Shown here piece after piece: positions 22,646 to 36,806 of a stretch of DNA of 64,000 nt. Numbering within the stretch: the stretch's first letter is position 1; each line of letters opens with the position of its first letter. The translations under genes and the position numbers were made by a program. The notes below the pieces were generated by a model, which was not told where the DNA came from, did not search any database, and saw only the letters and a list, made by a program, of their open reading frames with translations. The stretch covers positions 1,084,448 to 1,148,447 of the forward strand of contig JANPWX010020521.1 of assembly GCA_024734555.1 (NCBI GenBank). The letters run 5' to 3'. This stretch comes from Trochalopteron elliotii. Its lineage: Eukaryota; Chordata; Aves; Passeriformes; Leiothrichidae.

Positions 22646-25600
22646 CCCTGACCATCATTCCAGAAGAAAAAAGCCCAAAACTTCCACTGTCATTACTGCA
22701 CATCTTGCATGTGCTGATAATATCAGAGGAAAAAAACAGTAAAATTTCCAGTGCATAGGTGAATTACTAGATTACAAGATTCAGAAGGAAAACTAAAAGC
22801 ATTTACATATGTTATTTAGTACACTGCAAAATCAGTGTCGTTTACAACAGCTAAGGACCACAAAATGAGTACCAGTAACTTATGTCAGATTGAAAAGCAG
22901 CAGAGATCAAAGAGCAAAAGAGAAAAAAACATAATTCCTCTAATTTTATTTACTGAATGCCAACAAATAAGTGTATCTTTTAACTGTATCGTTATCACTT
23001 TTTATGTTATCACTGTCTTTTTTATTATCTCAGGATTGCTTGTTTCAATTCAATGCAAGTTGCAGACACAGCATTCACAAGGTGTTTCATTACAAATTAA
23101 TGCAAGGATATGATCTTGTGGCAAGTGACAAACAATGAATGCTTTGAAAAAGTTTCTGTATCATGAAGCTGTAGGGTTCCTGTTTCTCCATGAACAATCC
23201 TTCCAATTCCTTATGCACAGAGATGGGCTTAAACCATAAAACAAAAAGAAGAAAAATTTCTAATGTTGTCAGTACCTATTTCATCCCTGGCTGCTTCTTG
23301 TTCCCTTACAAATGCCCCACTCCTATTAAAATCTTGTTAAGTTTTAGATTCAACAATTTCCTATGGCAAAACAGTCCAGAGCAGGCACTAGATTATTAAA
23401 AACCCCGGGCAGTACCATAAAATTTCATCTACAGTCTAATGAAGATTAAAAACAAGATTAAAATAAGTGACTTGTCCAAGCATACACTCTAGTTAATAGA
23501 AAAGTCAGAATAGAATTCAGAGCTACAGACTACATCAAAAACTCTAAATCAAACATGCAATTATCAAAACGTAAGTAGTTACCTGTAATTTCATCCCATT
23601 ATTTTGAAAGCTTTTCATTTTTTAGAGCTAGTTTTCTCTCTCAAATATTAATCAGCATTCTAAGGGGGTGCTTACTAATCAGTGGTTATTACTTATTCAG
23701 TAAATTAACAGGCAAAGCCAATAAACTACATAAGGGACTATTAAAAGAATGTCTCCCCATCACCAAGAAAAGTTTGAGATGCAAAAGTACAAGTGGAAAA
23801 CCAGTCAGAAAGGCTGCCAGGCAGCAACTGATCCGTTGTTTCAGGTCAACATCCCAATACCCTGTAAAGCTGTTATGCATGAAAAGCAGACTTAGGAAAC
23901 CTGGAGTTGGTTTCCCGGTCTTTCTGCAATGCAAATATTCTAGTCTTGAAACATCTAAGTAGAAAATAATGCATAATAATTACATTTTATACTAATATAA
24001 TTACCATGGTTCCTTACCACTGGTAGAGGGAGATTAATTAAAGATTAATTCAATTACTTTCACACTACAAGCATGCACCACTGTACTTCATCTACTTACA
24101 TGCTGCAAGCTTTCCAACAGATTTGCACTGAGATACTGGTACCAGCAATATTTTATACAGCAGGCAGGGCACTGTGGCTGTGCACAGCATTGGGTGTTTC
24201 TGCCTTCATGTGGCTACAGAACATCACAGAACAAAAAAAATCAGCAGCTCACGGACCTGAAGGCACTGAATGTCTCAGGCATCTGAGGGAGGCAGAAGAT
24301 TGATTCTGCCACTTCCCAGGCCTGCCAAGAACACTGGAAAAAAACCTCTCTGGGCAAGCAGAGCCACAGAATTAAGAGAGTTGGTTGTATTATATAGATA
24401 CACCTCTTTCCACAGAGCTAAATATGGCACATGTTTCTACAGAGAGTGTGCACTACATTTCTATTATTCAAAAATCATTGCTCTGCAAAGAGCTTCCATA
24501 TTCATGCAATTAACAACAGTAGCTCTGTTGAAGGACCCAAGTCCATCATAGATTGCACCATCTGCTGTCAGACTGAACACTCAGCTGGCACAGAAGTCAC
24601 CTGTCAGCCACAGATGAATCAGAAAACACTGGAGTTTTATTCCTGTATTATGACTGTATCTTACCCCAAGTTTTCTTAGAAGTTTGTGTCAATACTCCTA
24701 GTTTAAAACATGCATACTAAAAATGGAAGGGGAGGTGACTGGAAGGCTTTTGCAGTATTTTATTTTGGGCTTAACTCTAATCCCTAAACTTGCCCACTGT
24801 TTTCCCAACAGATTCCAGAACCCTGGCTGTTAATATGCTGTCCTGGATCACGCACTTCTCAAATTTCAGCTTTGCAATGAAACTCTGGAGTCAAAACTGA
24901 GATTTCACTTGTAAGTGAAATTCAACCATTAATTAACAGACAACTCTTGTATCTTGCTGTAATTAACACACAATTCCTTCTATTACAATATTAATCAGAA
25001 ATAAGGAAACATGACGTATGATGGCTGATAGCTGACCTGGTAACTAAGAATCTATAGTTAATAAAACTGTGTTTAAGATTAGTCTTTGAAGAACAACATA
25101 CATCCCATGGTAGTTTTTCCCTGTTCAGCTGCACTTAGAATCATGAAATTTCTATATTAAGTGAAACAAAATTATCATGAAAATTCCCAGGTAATAAGCA
25201 TGCTGGGAAGTTGGTGTTATTACAATAACTAGACAGAAATAAAGCATAAACAAATAAATTAATTGCACAATATTTGTATTAGACAGGTAATATAAGAGGA
25301 CATAATAGTTTTCAAATTATGTAAGTAACACTTTAATTCCAGAGTAAGAAAGCTAAAACACTTTCTGGAGTGAATGAATACGTAGCATATTAAAGAACAA
25401 CAAAGGACAGCTTAGTTTGATGGCACGTGAAAGATTCCATAATCCCATAAAATTTGTTTTGTGAATTGTACCAAAGCTGTTTAAAACAACTTTAATCAAT
25501 TCACGTGACAAATGCCACTCTGAATAGTGTACCCTGCCCTGCACTGAGAATTCTTGCTATCTAAATCTTCCTTTATCACCTGCAAAGCTCTCTGGTCTGG

Positions 25601-27325
25601 TCTGGTACTGGTCTGGTGGTCTGGTACAGCTGCCATCCTGCCACTCTGACCTGAAAGAAAATGGCATTTCATCTTATGTTTCAGCAGTTAACCTTCTGCC
25701 CAGAAGGCTTGTATTCTGCAACAAAGAAACACATCTACCAAAAATACAAGTCTGCCCACGCAGACAGGATTTTTGGTTTGGTAAAGGCTAATTTTACTAG
25801 GCTGTACTGGTGAACCAAGCATTATGTGATTTCTTCATTGCTCACAGAGTAGGAAAGATAAACCACCAGGATGGTAGGACGCTGAAGATGTATTTGTTTC
25901 TGAAAGAACCTGAGGTATCAGGAAAATCGAGGCACTGTAAAATTAGCCCTGCAGCAAATTCTGAAATGAGTCTGGCTTGTGAATGGCAAACGTGAAGATA
26001 GCTGACAACATAAATGCACAACCAGCTCCTTGGTCACACAGCATCACCTCACTCAGTGAAGACTCTGATCACTGTTTTCCATGAGGTAGCCATGACATTT
26101 AGCTACCTAAATTTATCTGCATTATATTACAAAAAGAATGGCTATTTTTCAGCTTTTTTTTTCCTCATCTTTCATTCAACAGTTAAATTGTGATAACCTA
26201 TCACAAAGAGTTGGAAATTTGAATTATTATTCAGTGAAGGCAACAGGGAGCTTTGTGAAAAGCACTAGTGATTTCAAAGCTCCGTCCCAATTTCAGTAAT
26301 AATTGTTTTGGAGGTAAATACACTGAATGAAGGGGGAAATGTACAAAATTAACAAAGAATGGTCATTTTGCAGTTGCTCGTCAAGTCAGGGCTTTGAGGA
26401 GTAGGTCTAGCTATAAATGGGGGCTGTGCAGGAAGCCAAGAAGAACAAGAGTAAATCTTTGGACATTCAGACAATTCAAATCCTCCAAGCTGATGCAAAC
26501 ATTACAAAACCCAAAAAACTGAATAGAGCTCCACTTGCTCAAGCAACATACCAAGTACAGTAAATCAAAACAACTGAAAAGAATCTGTGTTTTGTAGAGG
26601 GATCAACTTTCTACCAATCCAACCTGATTAGGAAAGTGAAAATAATAGTCATATTTGGAGCTTATCACAACTATTTCCATTGTTTTCTACAAAACACTTC
26701 CATACAGGAATCAAAGGCCAAAGGTTCTTGCTTCAGCTGGTAGCCTGACAGCTAATATAACTCCTTCTTACTTAACAGGAATCACTCTTTAAAACTTATT
26801 TATTATTTTGCATCACATGACAAAACAATATGAATGACACCTATGAATGGCACAGCAGCAGTGCTGATGATAATAACCGATCCTCACTTGCACAGCTGGG
26901 TGAGGATGTTTATTAAATACAGGAAGCTATCTGTACATCCATTATAAGTTCTAGGAAAATTCACGGGGAATAAATGTATTCTCAACTCAGCATTCAGTCC
27001 TGGACATACTTCATATCAGGATCTTCTACAACACTTGCCCAGTGACTGAGGAGGAAATAATTGCTGTGGGCAAAGCAGTTATGGGAAATGGGGAATCCCA
27101 AGGCAAGGGTCTGTGGGATCACTGTCTAAATTTTTTTCCTCCCACCATACCTTTTTTCTGGTTTGATGAACACCACACACAACATACTAGGCTGTGTTAT
27201 TTCAGTCATTTTCTCATCAGTCTTGGGAGTGAGGATAAAAAGGTTCAAGAGAAGGAAACCACAGCTACACCCCACCCTGACTAAGTAACACAACTTACAC
27301 ATGGGAAAAATCTCTTTTATGAAAT
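22646..27325. other. Intron 2 DNA, nothing recognised
   Basis: AT-rich sequence with scattered short open frames and no recognised family. A short run of TCTGG units (about 25590-25625) is the only local repeat noticed. Confidence 0.45.
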
Positions 27326-27330
27326 TAGGT

Positions 27331-27876
27331 TGTAGTGGTTTGAAAGAAAAACGAGTGAGAGGCTTCAAGTCAGAAATACAATTTAATAGGAAGAAGAGAA
27401 AAAAAAATAAAATAAAATAAAATAGATGCAATAATACAAAAGACCACTGACAGAGTCAGAATACAACCTGAGTGGGATGACGGAAGCAGTGATCCCATAG
27501 AAAGGTCTGGTAGCTCTGATCCTCTGGGAATCCAGTGGGTAAGGTGCCCCGTATTGTCCCAAATCCCAGATTATATCCAGGTGAGAATGCTTGGCTCCTC
27601 CCCCTGGGCGGAGCATCTCACAATGGGATAATGAGTCGTACAGGGGGTCCTTAATGGCCCATTAAAGAGAGATAACTCCCAGAGGGAGTTACCTATGAGT
27701 CATGCAGCAGGCCATTAACAGAAGACTCATTAACAAAAGACCCATTAGCAGAAGACCCATTAGCAGAAGAGGGAGGGGGAAATCTGGAAGAACACTGCTT
27801 CAGCAATTAGTTTCAACAGTTCATGAAGATGGTGATAAAATACTTTGTGCATATCTTATACTTGCAACCCAGGACA
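27331..27876 (-). mobile_element. Solo LTR (TGTCCTGG...CACTACA family), 5-bp target duplication
   Basis: A 546-base antisense LTR. On the minus strand it begins TGTCCTGGGTTGC and ends AAACCACTACA. TAGGT flanks it on both sides (27326-27330 and 27877-27881). An AAAAT/AAATA run (27405-27425) sits in it. The same family occurs in sense orientation at 46683-47213 and as a truncated piece at 52122-52249. Confidence 0.9.
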
Positions 27877-28318
27877 TAGGTCTAAGAGGAAAATTGAACC
27901 ACATTGATAATTTCTGCTCTAAAAGACTGCTGTCAGCTCACACGTTATCTTCCTTTTGTCCCCGAACTACAAGTTCACACATCTGCACTTTCTACTGGTG
28001 TATTTCTCAAAATCATCACAAAACCTCAACTGTATTTCAGGTTCAGTGAAGCATCCCCAACACTGCTACATTCAAAGTTCAGGAATTCTCCAATTTCGTG
28101 CTGCCTGACTTACCACAAGGTATCATTATACCATAAATTTCAGAAACACTTAAATGTACATTAAAGAAATTGGTAAAATCTGCAATATAACCAGCATTCT
28201 TACTTACCAGAGTAAGGCTATCTTTTTTTTTTCGGTTTTTAGATTTTAATTTTTTACATTCCATGACATGTTTTCTAAGCAGATTTTTATCACTTATAAA
28301 AACTACATCAAATCTTAA

Positions 28319-28999
28319 TGTCCTAGGGTGACTATGATGCCTGTATCCCCAAATCATCTGTTCTGTGTTCTGTACCTTTAAGACTGGTTCTGAGAGTGAG
28401 CAGGGAAAGAAGAAGTGCGCAGTTTGTTTTGAGAAACAAACTCACTCCTCTGAATCTGCTCTCGTCCTTGGGACTGTGTATTTTCTTTTTTTTTCCGTCG
28501 TCGGATGCATGGAGGGCATCCAGAGAGAGTTTTTTTTCCCCCTTTGTTAGTCTAGCTAGCTGAGGCAAAGAAGCTTTCCTGGACTGTTTTTTTTTACTAT
28601 TTTATTTTTCTTTGGGACTGTTTAAATCTGCTCTGGACTGAAAAACCCAGAGGAGCTCCGGGATCTTGCACCCGTGGCCCACTGGGCCGGGACTTGGCAT
28701 TTTCCAGCACTGAAGGGACTGATAAACAGACTCCTGGCACGGACTCTCAGTTTTGCCATCTCTCTTCGGAGCAGCGAGAGGTTTTATTGTTTCATATTAT
28801 TATTATTGTTATTATTATTATTATTATTCATTCTTTATGCTTGTGGGCATTTTGTTTGTTAAATAAATAGGGGTTTTTTTCCACTCTTCTTTGAGGGAAT
28901 TCTTTCCCCGGACCTGCTGGGGGGAGGGGCTGTTTGGATTTGCTTTTCAGAGGAACCCCATTCGGAGATTTCCTCCCAAATTTGCCCTAAACCAGGACA
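28319..28999 (+). mobile_element. Solo LTR with perfect 5-bp target duplication
   Basis: A 681-base sense LTR with inverted termini TGTCCTAGGG and AACCAGGACA and the duplication CTTAA at 28314-28318 and 29000-29004. It contains a (TTA)n stretch (28796-28828) and AATAAATAGG (about 28862). A 5-bp duplication suggests a class III (ERVL-like) element. It starts 438 bases after the previous LTR, in opposite orientation. Confidence 0.9.
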
Positions 29000-31900
29000 C
29001 TTAAGAAAAATAAATCAATGGCTACATGAAATTTAGGATAGATAAATGAATAAGCTTGCCAAGAGCAAAACCATAAAGCAGACAAGGCAATTCATAAAAT
29101 ATTGAGAAAGTAAAACAGAGACACACCTAGTAAAAGAAGAAGTTTCTCTTATTACAATTTCCCAGTTATTCAACACAGCTTTTGGATGAAGAAGATGGGT
29201 TTGTTAAACCAGTAGTCCAAACCGTATATATTAACAAATGTCTGTGGAATTTCTGTCAATTTACCTTCTTCAAATTTATCATAGTTTCAGTACTTGCCAG
29301 CAGACTGACATTGGCCATATAGGAAATAGTAACACAGAAAACAAAATAAAGGCACACTACTAATAACACCTTCATATACCTGTCCTTGACTCTGAAATTA
29401 TTTCAGATCATCCTTGAGACCAGACAACCATTTGCTCTATTCAGACATAAGAAACAGAGGATGAAGATGACTTCTAAACAGTCTGGAAACCAAGGTCTTC
29501 TAGTACCCAGTATTGTTTAAGCACCTAAACTAAATTTTGCCAGAACCCTGGTGGCAAACAACTGCATTGTACTTAGGAACTCAACCTAGAATTTAATTTG
29601 AAGTTTCTGTTAAGGCAGAAAACAATCCTTTTTTTCTCCTGAAAATTAATAATCTCTAGTAAAGAGGGGAGTATATATTATATAGGAAAAAGAGTACATA
29701 AAGCCTGAAGTTGTACAAAACCTAGAGGAAGTTCCAACATACCTTTCAAGTACAGCATTTGTACTGTACACACTGTACTTCTAAAAAAGTTTTGCCTTCC
29801 TTACATGGAAATTTACATATGAATAATCAGCTTCCTCCCTGATTATCTCCACTCAAGACAACCTAACTTGAGATCTGACTTGAATACACATGTACCCAAG
29901 CAAACAAACGAAACATCCAGAGTTTGTTGCCTGTCAGTTTCATTTTGTTCTTGTTTGATGAACCACTGTATGTCAGAGCCGCATTAGAAGCAGGTAGGTG
30001 AAGAACACATCACTTAAGTCAGGAGAGATAAAGCAGAAATGTGCTGAGAGGCAACCCATGATTTATGAAAGCTGAAGTGGAGGATGTGTGACAGCGCTCA
30101 TCTTGAGCCAAATGAAGCATGCCTTCTATGAAAATCCCAGCTGCAGTCTCTTGGTTTCTCAACCTGATCACCGTTTGCAGGGAAAGCATAAGCTGGGACA
30201 AAACTGAGGATGTGATGTTGTAATCCAGTTCCAAACCATATGGCAAACCCAAACCACAGTTCCATGTGTTACCACTGGAGCTGACCAGGAGGCATAGACA
30301 GCAGTGGCCTGAAACAAGCCTGACCTCTGGTGCTCTGCAGAGCTGGTCTGGGCCAGCCCTTTTATCGACTCTGGGTAGCAACAGCTCTCAGGAACAGCAG
30401 CTTTCTGTTTCTCCCAGCTCTACCCACTCAGCTGTCTGTCCTTCCCCTTTCCTCTCAAAATTTCAAGGTATTTGGTAATTTCAAGGGCATTTGGTAGGGA
30501 TGTCAAAGTGTCAAATACACTGAATTCCTGTAACTTTTATGGAAGGCACAGAGGTGACTGGCTCTGTTAGTGCTTCTATTGAGGAAGGTAACAGTGCAAT
30601 GCAATGCTCAACCTTGATTTGATATACTAAGGGGGGAAAAAAAGGAGAGAAAGACCTCTGGCAAACCAGCTGGCAAACACATGGAAGGAAGGAAACTTGA
30701 GGAAAGCAAAAAGAATTTGTTTCTTATACCATGGAAGGGCAAGATGTGCTACTCCTGGCAGCAGGCCATGGTGAACACTAGAGACTTTCACATGTTTGGA
30801 AACGCAGTTTTGTAAGACAGGGTTAGAGGGAGGGAAGCCATGTGTGCACAAGCAAGTGCAATTATCTCTAATTCGAAGTCCCTGAGCTGAAATTTAATGT
30901 GCAAGCATTGTTACGTGATACCTTAATCCCTACTATCTTCTGTAATTATTTTCTTCTCACCATGCTAAGGGACAGAATTACCATTTGAGAATAAAGTCTG
31001 GTCTAATACAGATTAGCTGTTCTCACATTTTACAAATGTTCAAACCAAAAATAAGCTTCAACCAAGTTTGTTTTTCTATTAGACACCAGAGATCCCTGCA
31101 GGGATCCCTTCTATCCTGTATGGATTCACTGGTATTTAATGCACACTATATATTATGATTTTACTAAGATTCATTAGCTATGAATCATAAACCTCTGGAA
31201 ATTCAGGTTCATTTGTAAGGATGCTCATAGAACTTAAATTCTCTATTTCTTAAAAAAAGAGAAAAATTACCTACATTCTCCTGCTTTGCACAAAGACAGT
31301 GATATCAAAAGATTATTTAAATGTAATAAACGAAACCACTTACAGTTAATGGGAGTATGTATATAATTAAATTTTGCCTAGCAGAAACTCAAGGCTTGTC
31401 TAGTTATATCCAAGGGTGGATATATCAAGCTATATCCAAGGATGAAACTTTGCTCATAAACCTCAAGAAAATCTGCAGCATGCCTTTGAGTCCATATGAG
31501 CTCTGTAGTTTTTAATTAAATATAGCATATATAAATGTAATCACTGCATCAGTTTCTTGAGAACAATTTATTTGCAGTAAGATCAACCACGGAATTAATG
31601 TAAAGCAAAAATAATGATTTTTCAGCCCCACTGGTCTGCCTCTCCTGTTTACCCATAAGCTTAATTTAAGGCTGTATTCCTACCAATCCTTCGATTATGT
31701 CTCATACTTGACCCACTATGCAAATAAATTATCATAGTAAGTTCTCAGGCGACTTATTTTCAGTAAAGAAAGGGGAGTTGGCTAGGAATTAATTACTAAA
31801 TACTAACTTACAGCAAAAAATTGGTAAAGGACTCTTGTATTCGTAACTGTTTATCTAGAATAAGAAATCAGATCAATAAATACATGCAATAAATACAGGA

Positions 31901-32993
31901 AGCCAAGAATTTACTAATAAATAGGGCCATTTATTGCTCATCCTCCAAGTCAGTGGGTGCTAGAAATAGGCTGTTTTTTATCAAGGGAAAAAATGGCTCC
32001 TTGTAAAGACCTAGACAAACCTATAGAATGCATAATTTAAATAATTCTAATGTTAGGTTTGTAAAAGACATACAAAGCTATAAAACACTGAAAAAGCTAA
32101 CAGAAGCCACTAGTGTTCAGGCATCTCCCTGCCTTAAATATTTAGAGATGTAGTTCTGCTGGGTCAAAGTTTTCATGTGCCAAGCAATCCACCTCCATCA
32201 CTCACTATGTTATTTACACAGATTTATTGTACTCATCAGGGCCCTCACTGTCCACATCTGGATGCAGGACCCACAGTTTTGATCAGTAACTGACATTCTT
32301 CCTACATTTCCTACTGAAACGATGTAATAAAGAGTCAGGTCACATAAGGTGACTGCAAGACTCAGCAACACTTTTCAAAGTTATTTCACTATTTTTTATT
32401 TTTTATTGTATTTTAAAATGCAAGAACATTAACAGAGTTTACATTCCATTTCACTTATAGAAAAATATCTGTTTATTACTTACAAATTATTGTTAAAATT
32501 CCTGCTGACATTAATAATGTAGGGTAAGAACTACAACACATTATAACAGCTTTGAATTGCTGATTAATAAACATCCAAAAGCCTAATTCTAGTAACTTAG
32601 AAAACTTCCTCTTTTGTGCACTTGAATAAAACATTAAGCTTTTAAATCTATACACTAATTTGCTCATCAGGATGGCAGATATAGATGCAGGTTTGGCTTA
32701 CTGAGGACATCCATGAGTGAGTATTAATAAACCTGAGTCCTGTACCTTGATTAAAATAGTCAACCAATTTCCCACACCCACCTGGAAACACATCCGTGAA
32801 CATTTGTTGGGCAAAGTTGGGCAAAATTATTCAGATAACCTTATCGATGATAAAAAAGATGGATGAGACAAAGTTCAAAAGTAAATTAGATGCAATTACT
32901 TCTTGCAACTTCTTTTCCAGTTATTTTCTTTGTAATGAAAAGCAAAACTTATAGGCAGCAAAGGTAATGTTATATTTAGATTAAAGGTTTTGC

Positions 32994-33014
32994 TTTTTTT
33001 TTTTTTTTTTTTTT
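32994..33014 (+). repeat. Poly-T run
   Basis: Twenty-one consecutive T; on the MCC transcript strand this is poly-A. Confidence 0.95.
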
Positions 33015-35944
33015 AATTTGGAACTGTTCCAAGAAACGGCAGCACAAAATGCTGCCTGACTGGTAATCTCTGCACAATTACACACAAACTTGCGGTGCAA
33101 AAACATTCATGTCAGAGGCTGGATTTCTTTGTTTCAGATCATCAGGAACCCTGCTACTCAATACCAGTCAAATGAGTTTTGAAATTCTGTCATTTATGTG
33201 CCCCACATCAATTCTTGATACCAGCTTTAAATATTATCAGCAGCTCATACACTGTGTAGAAATTAGTCTTGAAAGAAAGGCCTGTAAACTACCTTTGAAA
33301 ATAAAGTTTAATAAAAAGTGTTTTGACCAGGAAAAAAACCCCAGTAACACAAAGAAAGAACATCCACCAAGTTCATGTTTGAATTTGTACATGATGTCTC
33401 ATGTCTCAAACAATGCTTAGAAAGCAACAGCAAAGACTCGGTAATAACATAATCAATTCTTTGATCATTAGTAAGTATGTAAGTGAGCCCTCAAAGACAT
33501 GAAAGGCACAGAAAGGTGCAGGTCATAATTCAAGCTTCACTGCAAGTGCAATTCCTCAGCTGTCATTATGGTCATACCACAGGCTGGGTTTATATCATAG
33601 AAATATATTGCAGTGCTATTTCCTTGACTCTTTGAAAAGAAAGCTATGTACAACATTTTGAACAGTGCTGCCACAAATTTTTTTTGAACAACCAAATAAA
33701 AACCAGCTGCATCCTAAATAACTCACTTTTAGTATTTCCTCCCATCCTTTTTGGGAGTGGGGAAGCATCTCCATTTGTTCTCTAAAAATTCTTGCAAGAG
33801 TCAAGGCAGAACAAGGACAAATCCCATAATTCCCCACAGCTTTAGAAGTACAGTGCAGTAACACAGTCACACTTGATCAGCAGAGCAAACTGTATCAAGC
33901 AAAATATATCAAAACTCTTCTGAACTTAACTTTTGGGAAAAAATAGGAAAAGAATAATGAGTTCACTCACCAACTTTAAAAATGGATTTAATTATTCTTG
34001 TAAAGCTAACAGCAATTGGGGAATAGGGGAAAAAGGTGGTTGGGATTGAATTCTAAACACTAATAAATCTGGAAGTTCATCTAGGAATACTTTTTGTCAG
34101 CAATTAGTAAGTTTTCTTTGTGGGATAAATTTTGAGACTATTATGTTGGCCTTTCTCTTATAAAGATTAGGACCTGTCTTTCACTTTTGATTATTACAAA
34201 TCATAATTACTTGGCTGTTTTGTCTAAGAAGATTTTAAACCTCAGAAATCCAGTCAGCAAACAGAGAAACTTTGTATAGCCATCTGAGGCCAGAACAACA
34301 ACTCTGTTCTGCAGAAAAATACAACTGTGTCAGCACCAAAAAAGCAGGCTATGGAAAATAATTGTATGAGCAAGGGAACACACAATATCCTTAAAGAAAG
34401 AAAAAAAAAAAGGCACAATCTTGGCTTTGAAATACTGTCTGACAACTCCAGAAAGAGATTCACAGGCTGGAAATCAACTGGGCACAAGGTTTATGATTTC
34501 AATACAGAAAATTATTGGAGAAATGAACACAAAAATTACAGAGCTTTGCAATTCAAGAATATATATGAAAGAAGAATAAACAGAAGAAATGCTAACAACG
34601 AACCACCTCTATAACAAAATATGACTGTGAAACCATAAAAACGAGATGGAAGATAAATTGAGCTATGAAACAGATCTGCTATGCTGGGAAGCCAAAATGA
34701 AAAGCCAAGGAGCATGAGATGATGGGATGATAAGGGAGTAGTATAGTCCATCTAAGACGCAAAAAGATAAGGAGTTCACCAAGGATACAAATCAAACAAG
34801 GAAAATTTGAATTTCTGAGATGACTAGCCAAAAACATATGCAAAGTGACTAGAAGACCGAAGATGCTAACCCCGTAACTCCAACGCAAAAATGTAAGTTA
34901 GACCAAACCACCAAAATCAACACATGCCCAGTCTTACTTTCTATGAAGCTGACTACTAATGAGATAAAGACAGGTGTGACTTATCAGTAAAGCCCGACCA
35001 TGGAAGCAGGATCAGAGATGGGCCAGGGTGATGCGTCCATGAAGCTCAGGGAAGGAAGTGAGCCGGGACTGATCACAGCTGTTGCAAAAAAGCTGGCTTG
35101 ATCTCAACACCAAGAGGACCTAAGGGTGGGTTTTCCTTTAGATAAACAACTGAGAGAATCACCTGGTGCTGTATTTCTCCCTGAGTTCAGTAAGAGCGTG
35201 AAAGTCTCTCTGAGTTAACCAGGCCAATGTGGGGTACTTGTATACACAGCTCAGCCCCACTGGTATTATGATTGAGCTGTGTGCCCTGCAATTGCTCACT
35301 TCTGCTATGTGTGACTTGTATCTGTATTTTCAGTGTGCTTTGCCTCATGGTGCTAAAACAGAAATCCCATGTATCATCAACTACCTTCAAATCTGATGTT
35401 CAACATTATGCTGACAACAGGTCAATAACATAAGAAGCTGGAATAACACAACTCTCCAGAAGATGTATGAAGCGTATCCGACAGTAAAAAATATTCCCAA
35501 ATTAATTTAAGACACTTCAAAGAAAAACTATTAGGAAGACTAATGGAAGATTTCTAGTTTAGAAAGTGTTTTAGAACATAAAGCCTAAAGAAAAAGTTGA
35601 GGAGACATAGCTCCAACTAAACACCATCAGAGGCTGGTGGCGTTTTTGTGAGGCATGGACACAGGTCAGCTCCTTATCACCAGCCAGCAGTTGTGCTTAG
35701 CAAGCATACACTCTTGTAGGGAGCTGGGAAATGGACAGCATCCTCAGCTTTTTCCACAAGACACCACACTTTGCCATTTTTGACACCAGAATCTGTGTCC
35801 TTTAGTCTCTTCCATTGTTTACAGAGTGAAAGGAAGCATTCTGCAGGTGTTAACATTTCGGACCTAATGCTGAATGGTCACAGTGCTATCCAGGACTAGG
35901 CTCAACGACGCAGATAATCTCTTCCTACATCCTGTTTTCCTGTA

Positions 35945-36079
35945 GGAAGAGTTGCACTCTCTCTTTTTTTTGTTGCTGGTTTGCATTTTTGGGGGGTGTT
36001 GTGGTTCCTTTTTGTTGTTGGTTTCTTTTCGTTTGGTTGGTTCTGGTTTTGATTTGGGGTTTTTTGTTTGGTTTTTAAC
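35945..36079 (+). repeat. T/G-rich low-complexity tract
   Basis: GTTGG/GTTTGG/GGTTTT-type steps over about 135 bases. On the transcribed strand it is A/C-rich. It keeps frames open on both strands but is not coding. Confidence 0.8.
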
Positions 36080-36558
36080 CAGATACGGGAGTATTTTTGT
36101 ATTCTCTAAACACAGAGCTCTTCCAGCATTCAGAGCTCCCACCAAGTGGAACAATTTTTGAAGCATCCAAGAAACATTAATTCCTACAGCATATTATGAC
36201 TCGAACCAAGATTAAGTCTCTGCTCATTTTTCAGTTTTACCTACATACCTACCTGGGCTTCACAGAGAACAGAGAACTCCCTGTATTTCAGTTACCAGCC
36301 CTTGACCTTCCAATAAGGTCTGTTCTCTTGTGCAATTTGCGTTTTTAGAAGAGGTTGCTCTGCACACACTCTAGTTTACATTCTGATGACAAGTCTGCAT
36401 CCGTTACAACAGCACTCTACCATATGATGAAATAATGCCAAGGCAGATACACAAAGCCCTTTAGGAACAACCCTAATGCCAGTAAAATCAGCAACAAACA
36501 CCCCACAGTTTACCTTTTGTTAAATTACACCAACAGGACATTTAAAAGTCATACCTAC

Positions 36559-36806
36559 CTAAACTGTTATTGCTGCTAGTTGGGCAGGAAGCTACTCGAT
36601 CCCTTAACTTTTTCTTTTTACAAGAATCATCTGATTCCACAGAAACCTCCACTTCCTCCTTCTTGATTTCCTGTACCAGTTCCATGTGGCACTGACTAAA
36701 ATCCTGGAAGGAAATTTTTCCATTTTCATCTGCTCCCAGCTGGTACATGATCTCTGCAACAGACGCCTCCATATTCAGCTGGCGGCACACCATCAGCAAG
36801 TCATTC
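36559..36806 (-). CDS. MCC: MCC coding exon 2 (EF-hand region)
   Basis: Second coding exon of the MCC long isoform, 248 bases. It starts by completing Arg, then reads NDLLMVCRQLNME; 82 full codons follow, ending ...TSSNNSL plus the first base of a Gly codon. The acceptor is TATCTTTAG|GAATGAC (AG at 36808-36807) and the donor TTTAG|GTAGGTATG. A second EF-hand-like loop, GADENGKISFQD, keeps N5, G6 and I8 of the consensus. A Lys/Glu-rich stretch (EIKKEEVEV) and a basic KKKKLRDR segment follow. Compared from memory with human MCC it is clearly orthologous but has changes at otherwise constant places, such as Cys for Trp in VASCPTSS. A second GT four bases inside the intron would shift the frame, so the upstream donor is preferred because it matches the exon 3 phase. 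Confidence 0.95.

Larger units (their letters stand above)
22010..36558 (-). other. MCC intron 2
   Basis: A 14,549-base intron from GTAGGTATG (36558) to CTGCATTTTAG (22010). It holds a CR1 fragment near its 3' end, two adjacent solo LTRs (27331-27876 and 28319-28999), a T/G-rich tract and a poly-T run; the rest has no recognisable element. Confidence 0.85.
29005..36558. other. Intron 2 DNA with low-complexity runs
   Basis: AT-rich; no recognised transposon or conserved exon. Includes the poly-T at 32994 and the T/G-rich tract at 35945. Open frames here lack domains. Confidence 0.45.

Noticed and set aside
35952..36166. Open frames on both strands (hydrophobic on plus, Lys/Pro/Asn-rich on minus)
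   Set aside because: Caused by the T/G-rich low-complexity tract.
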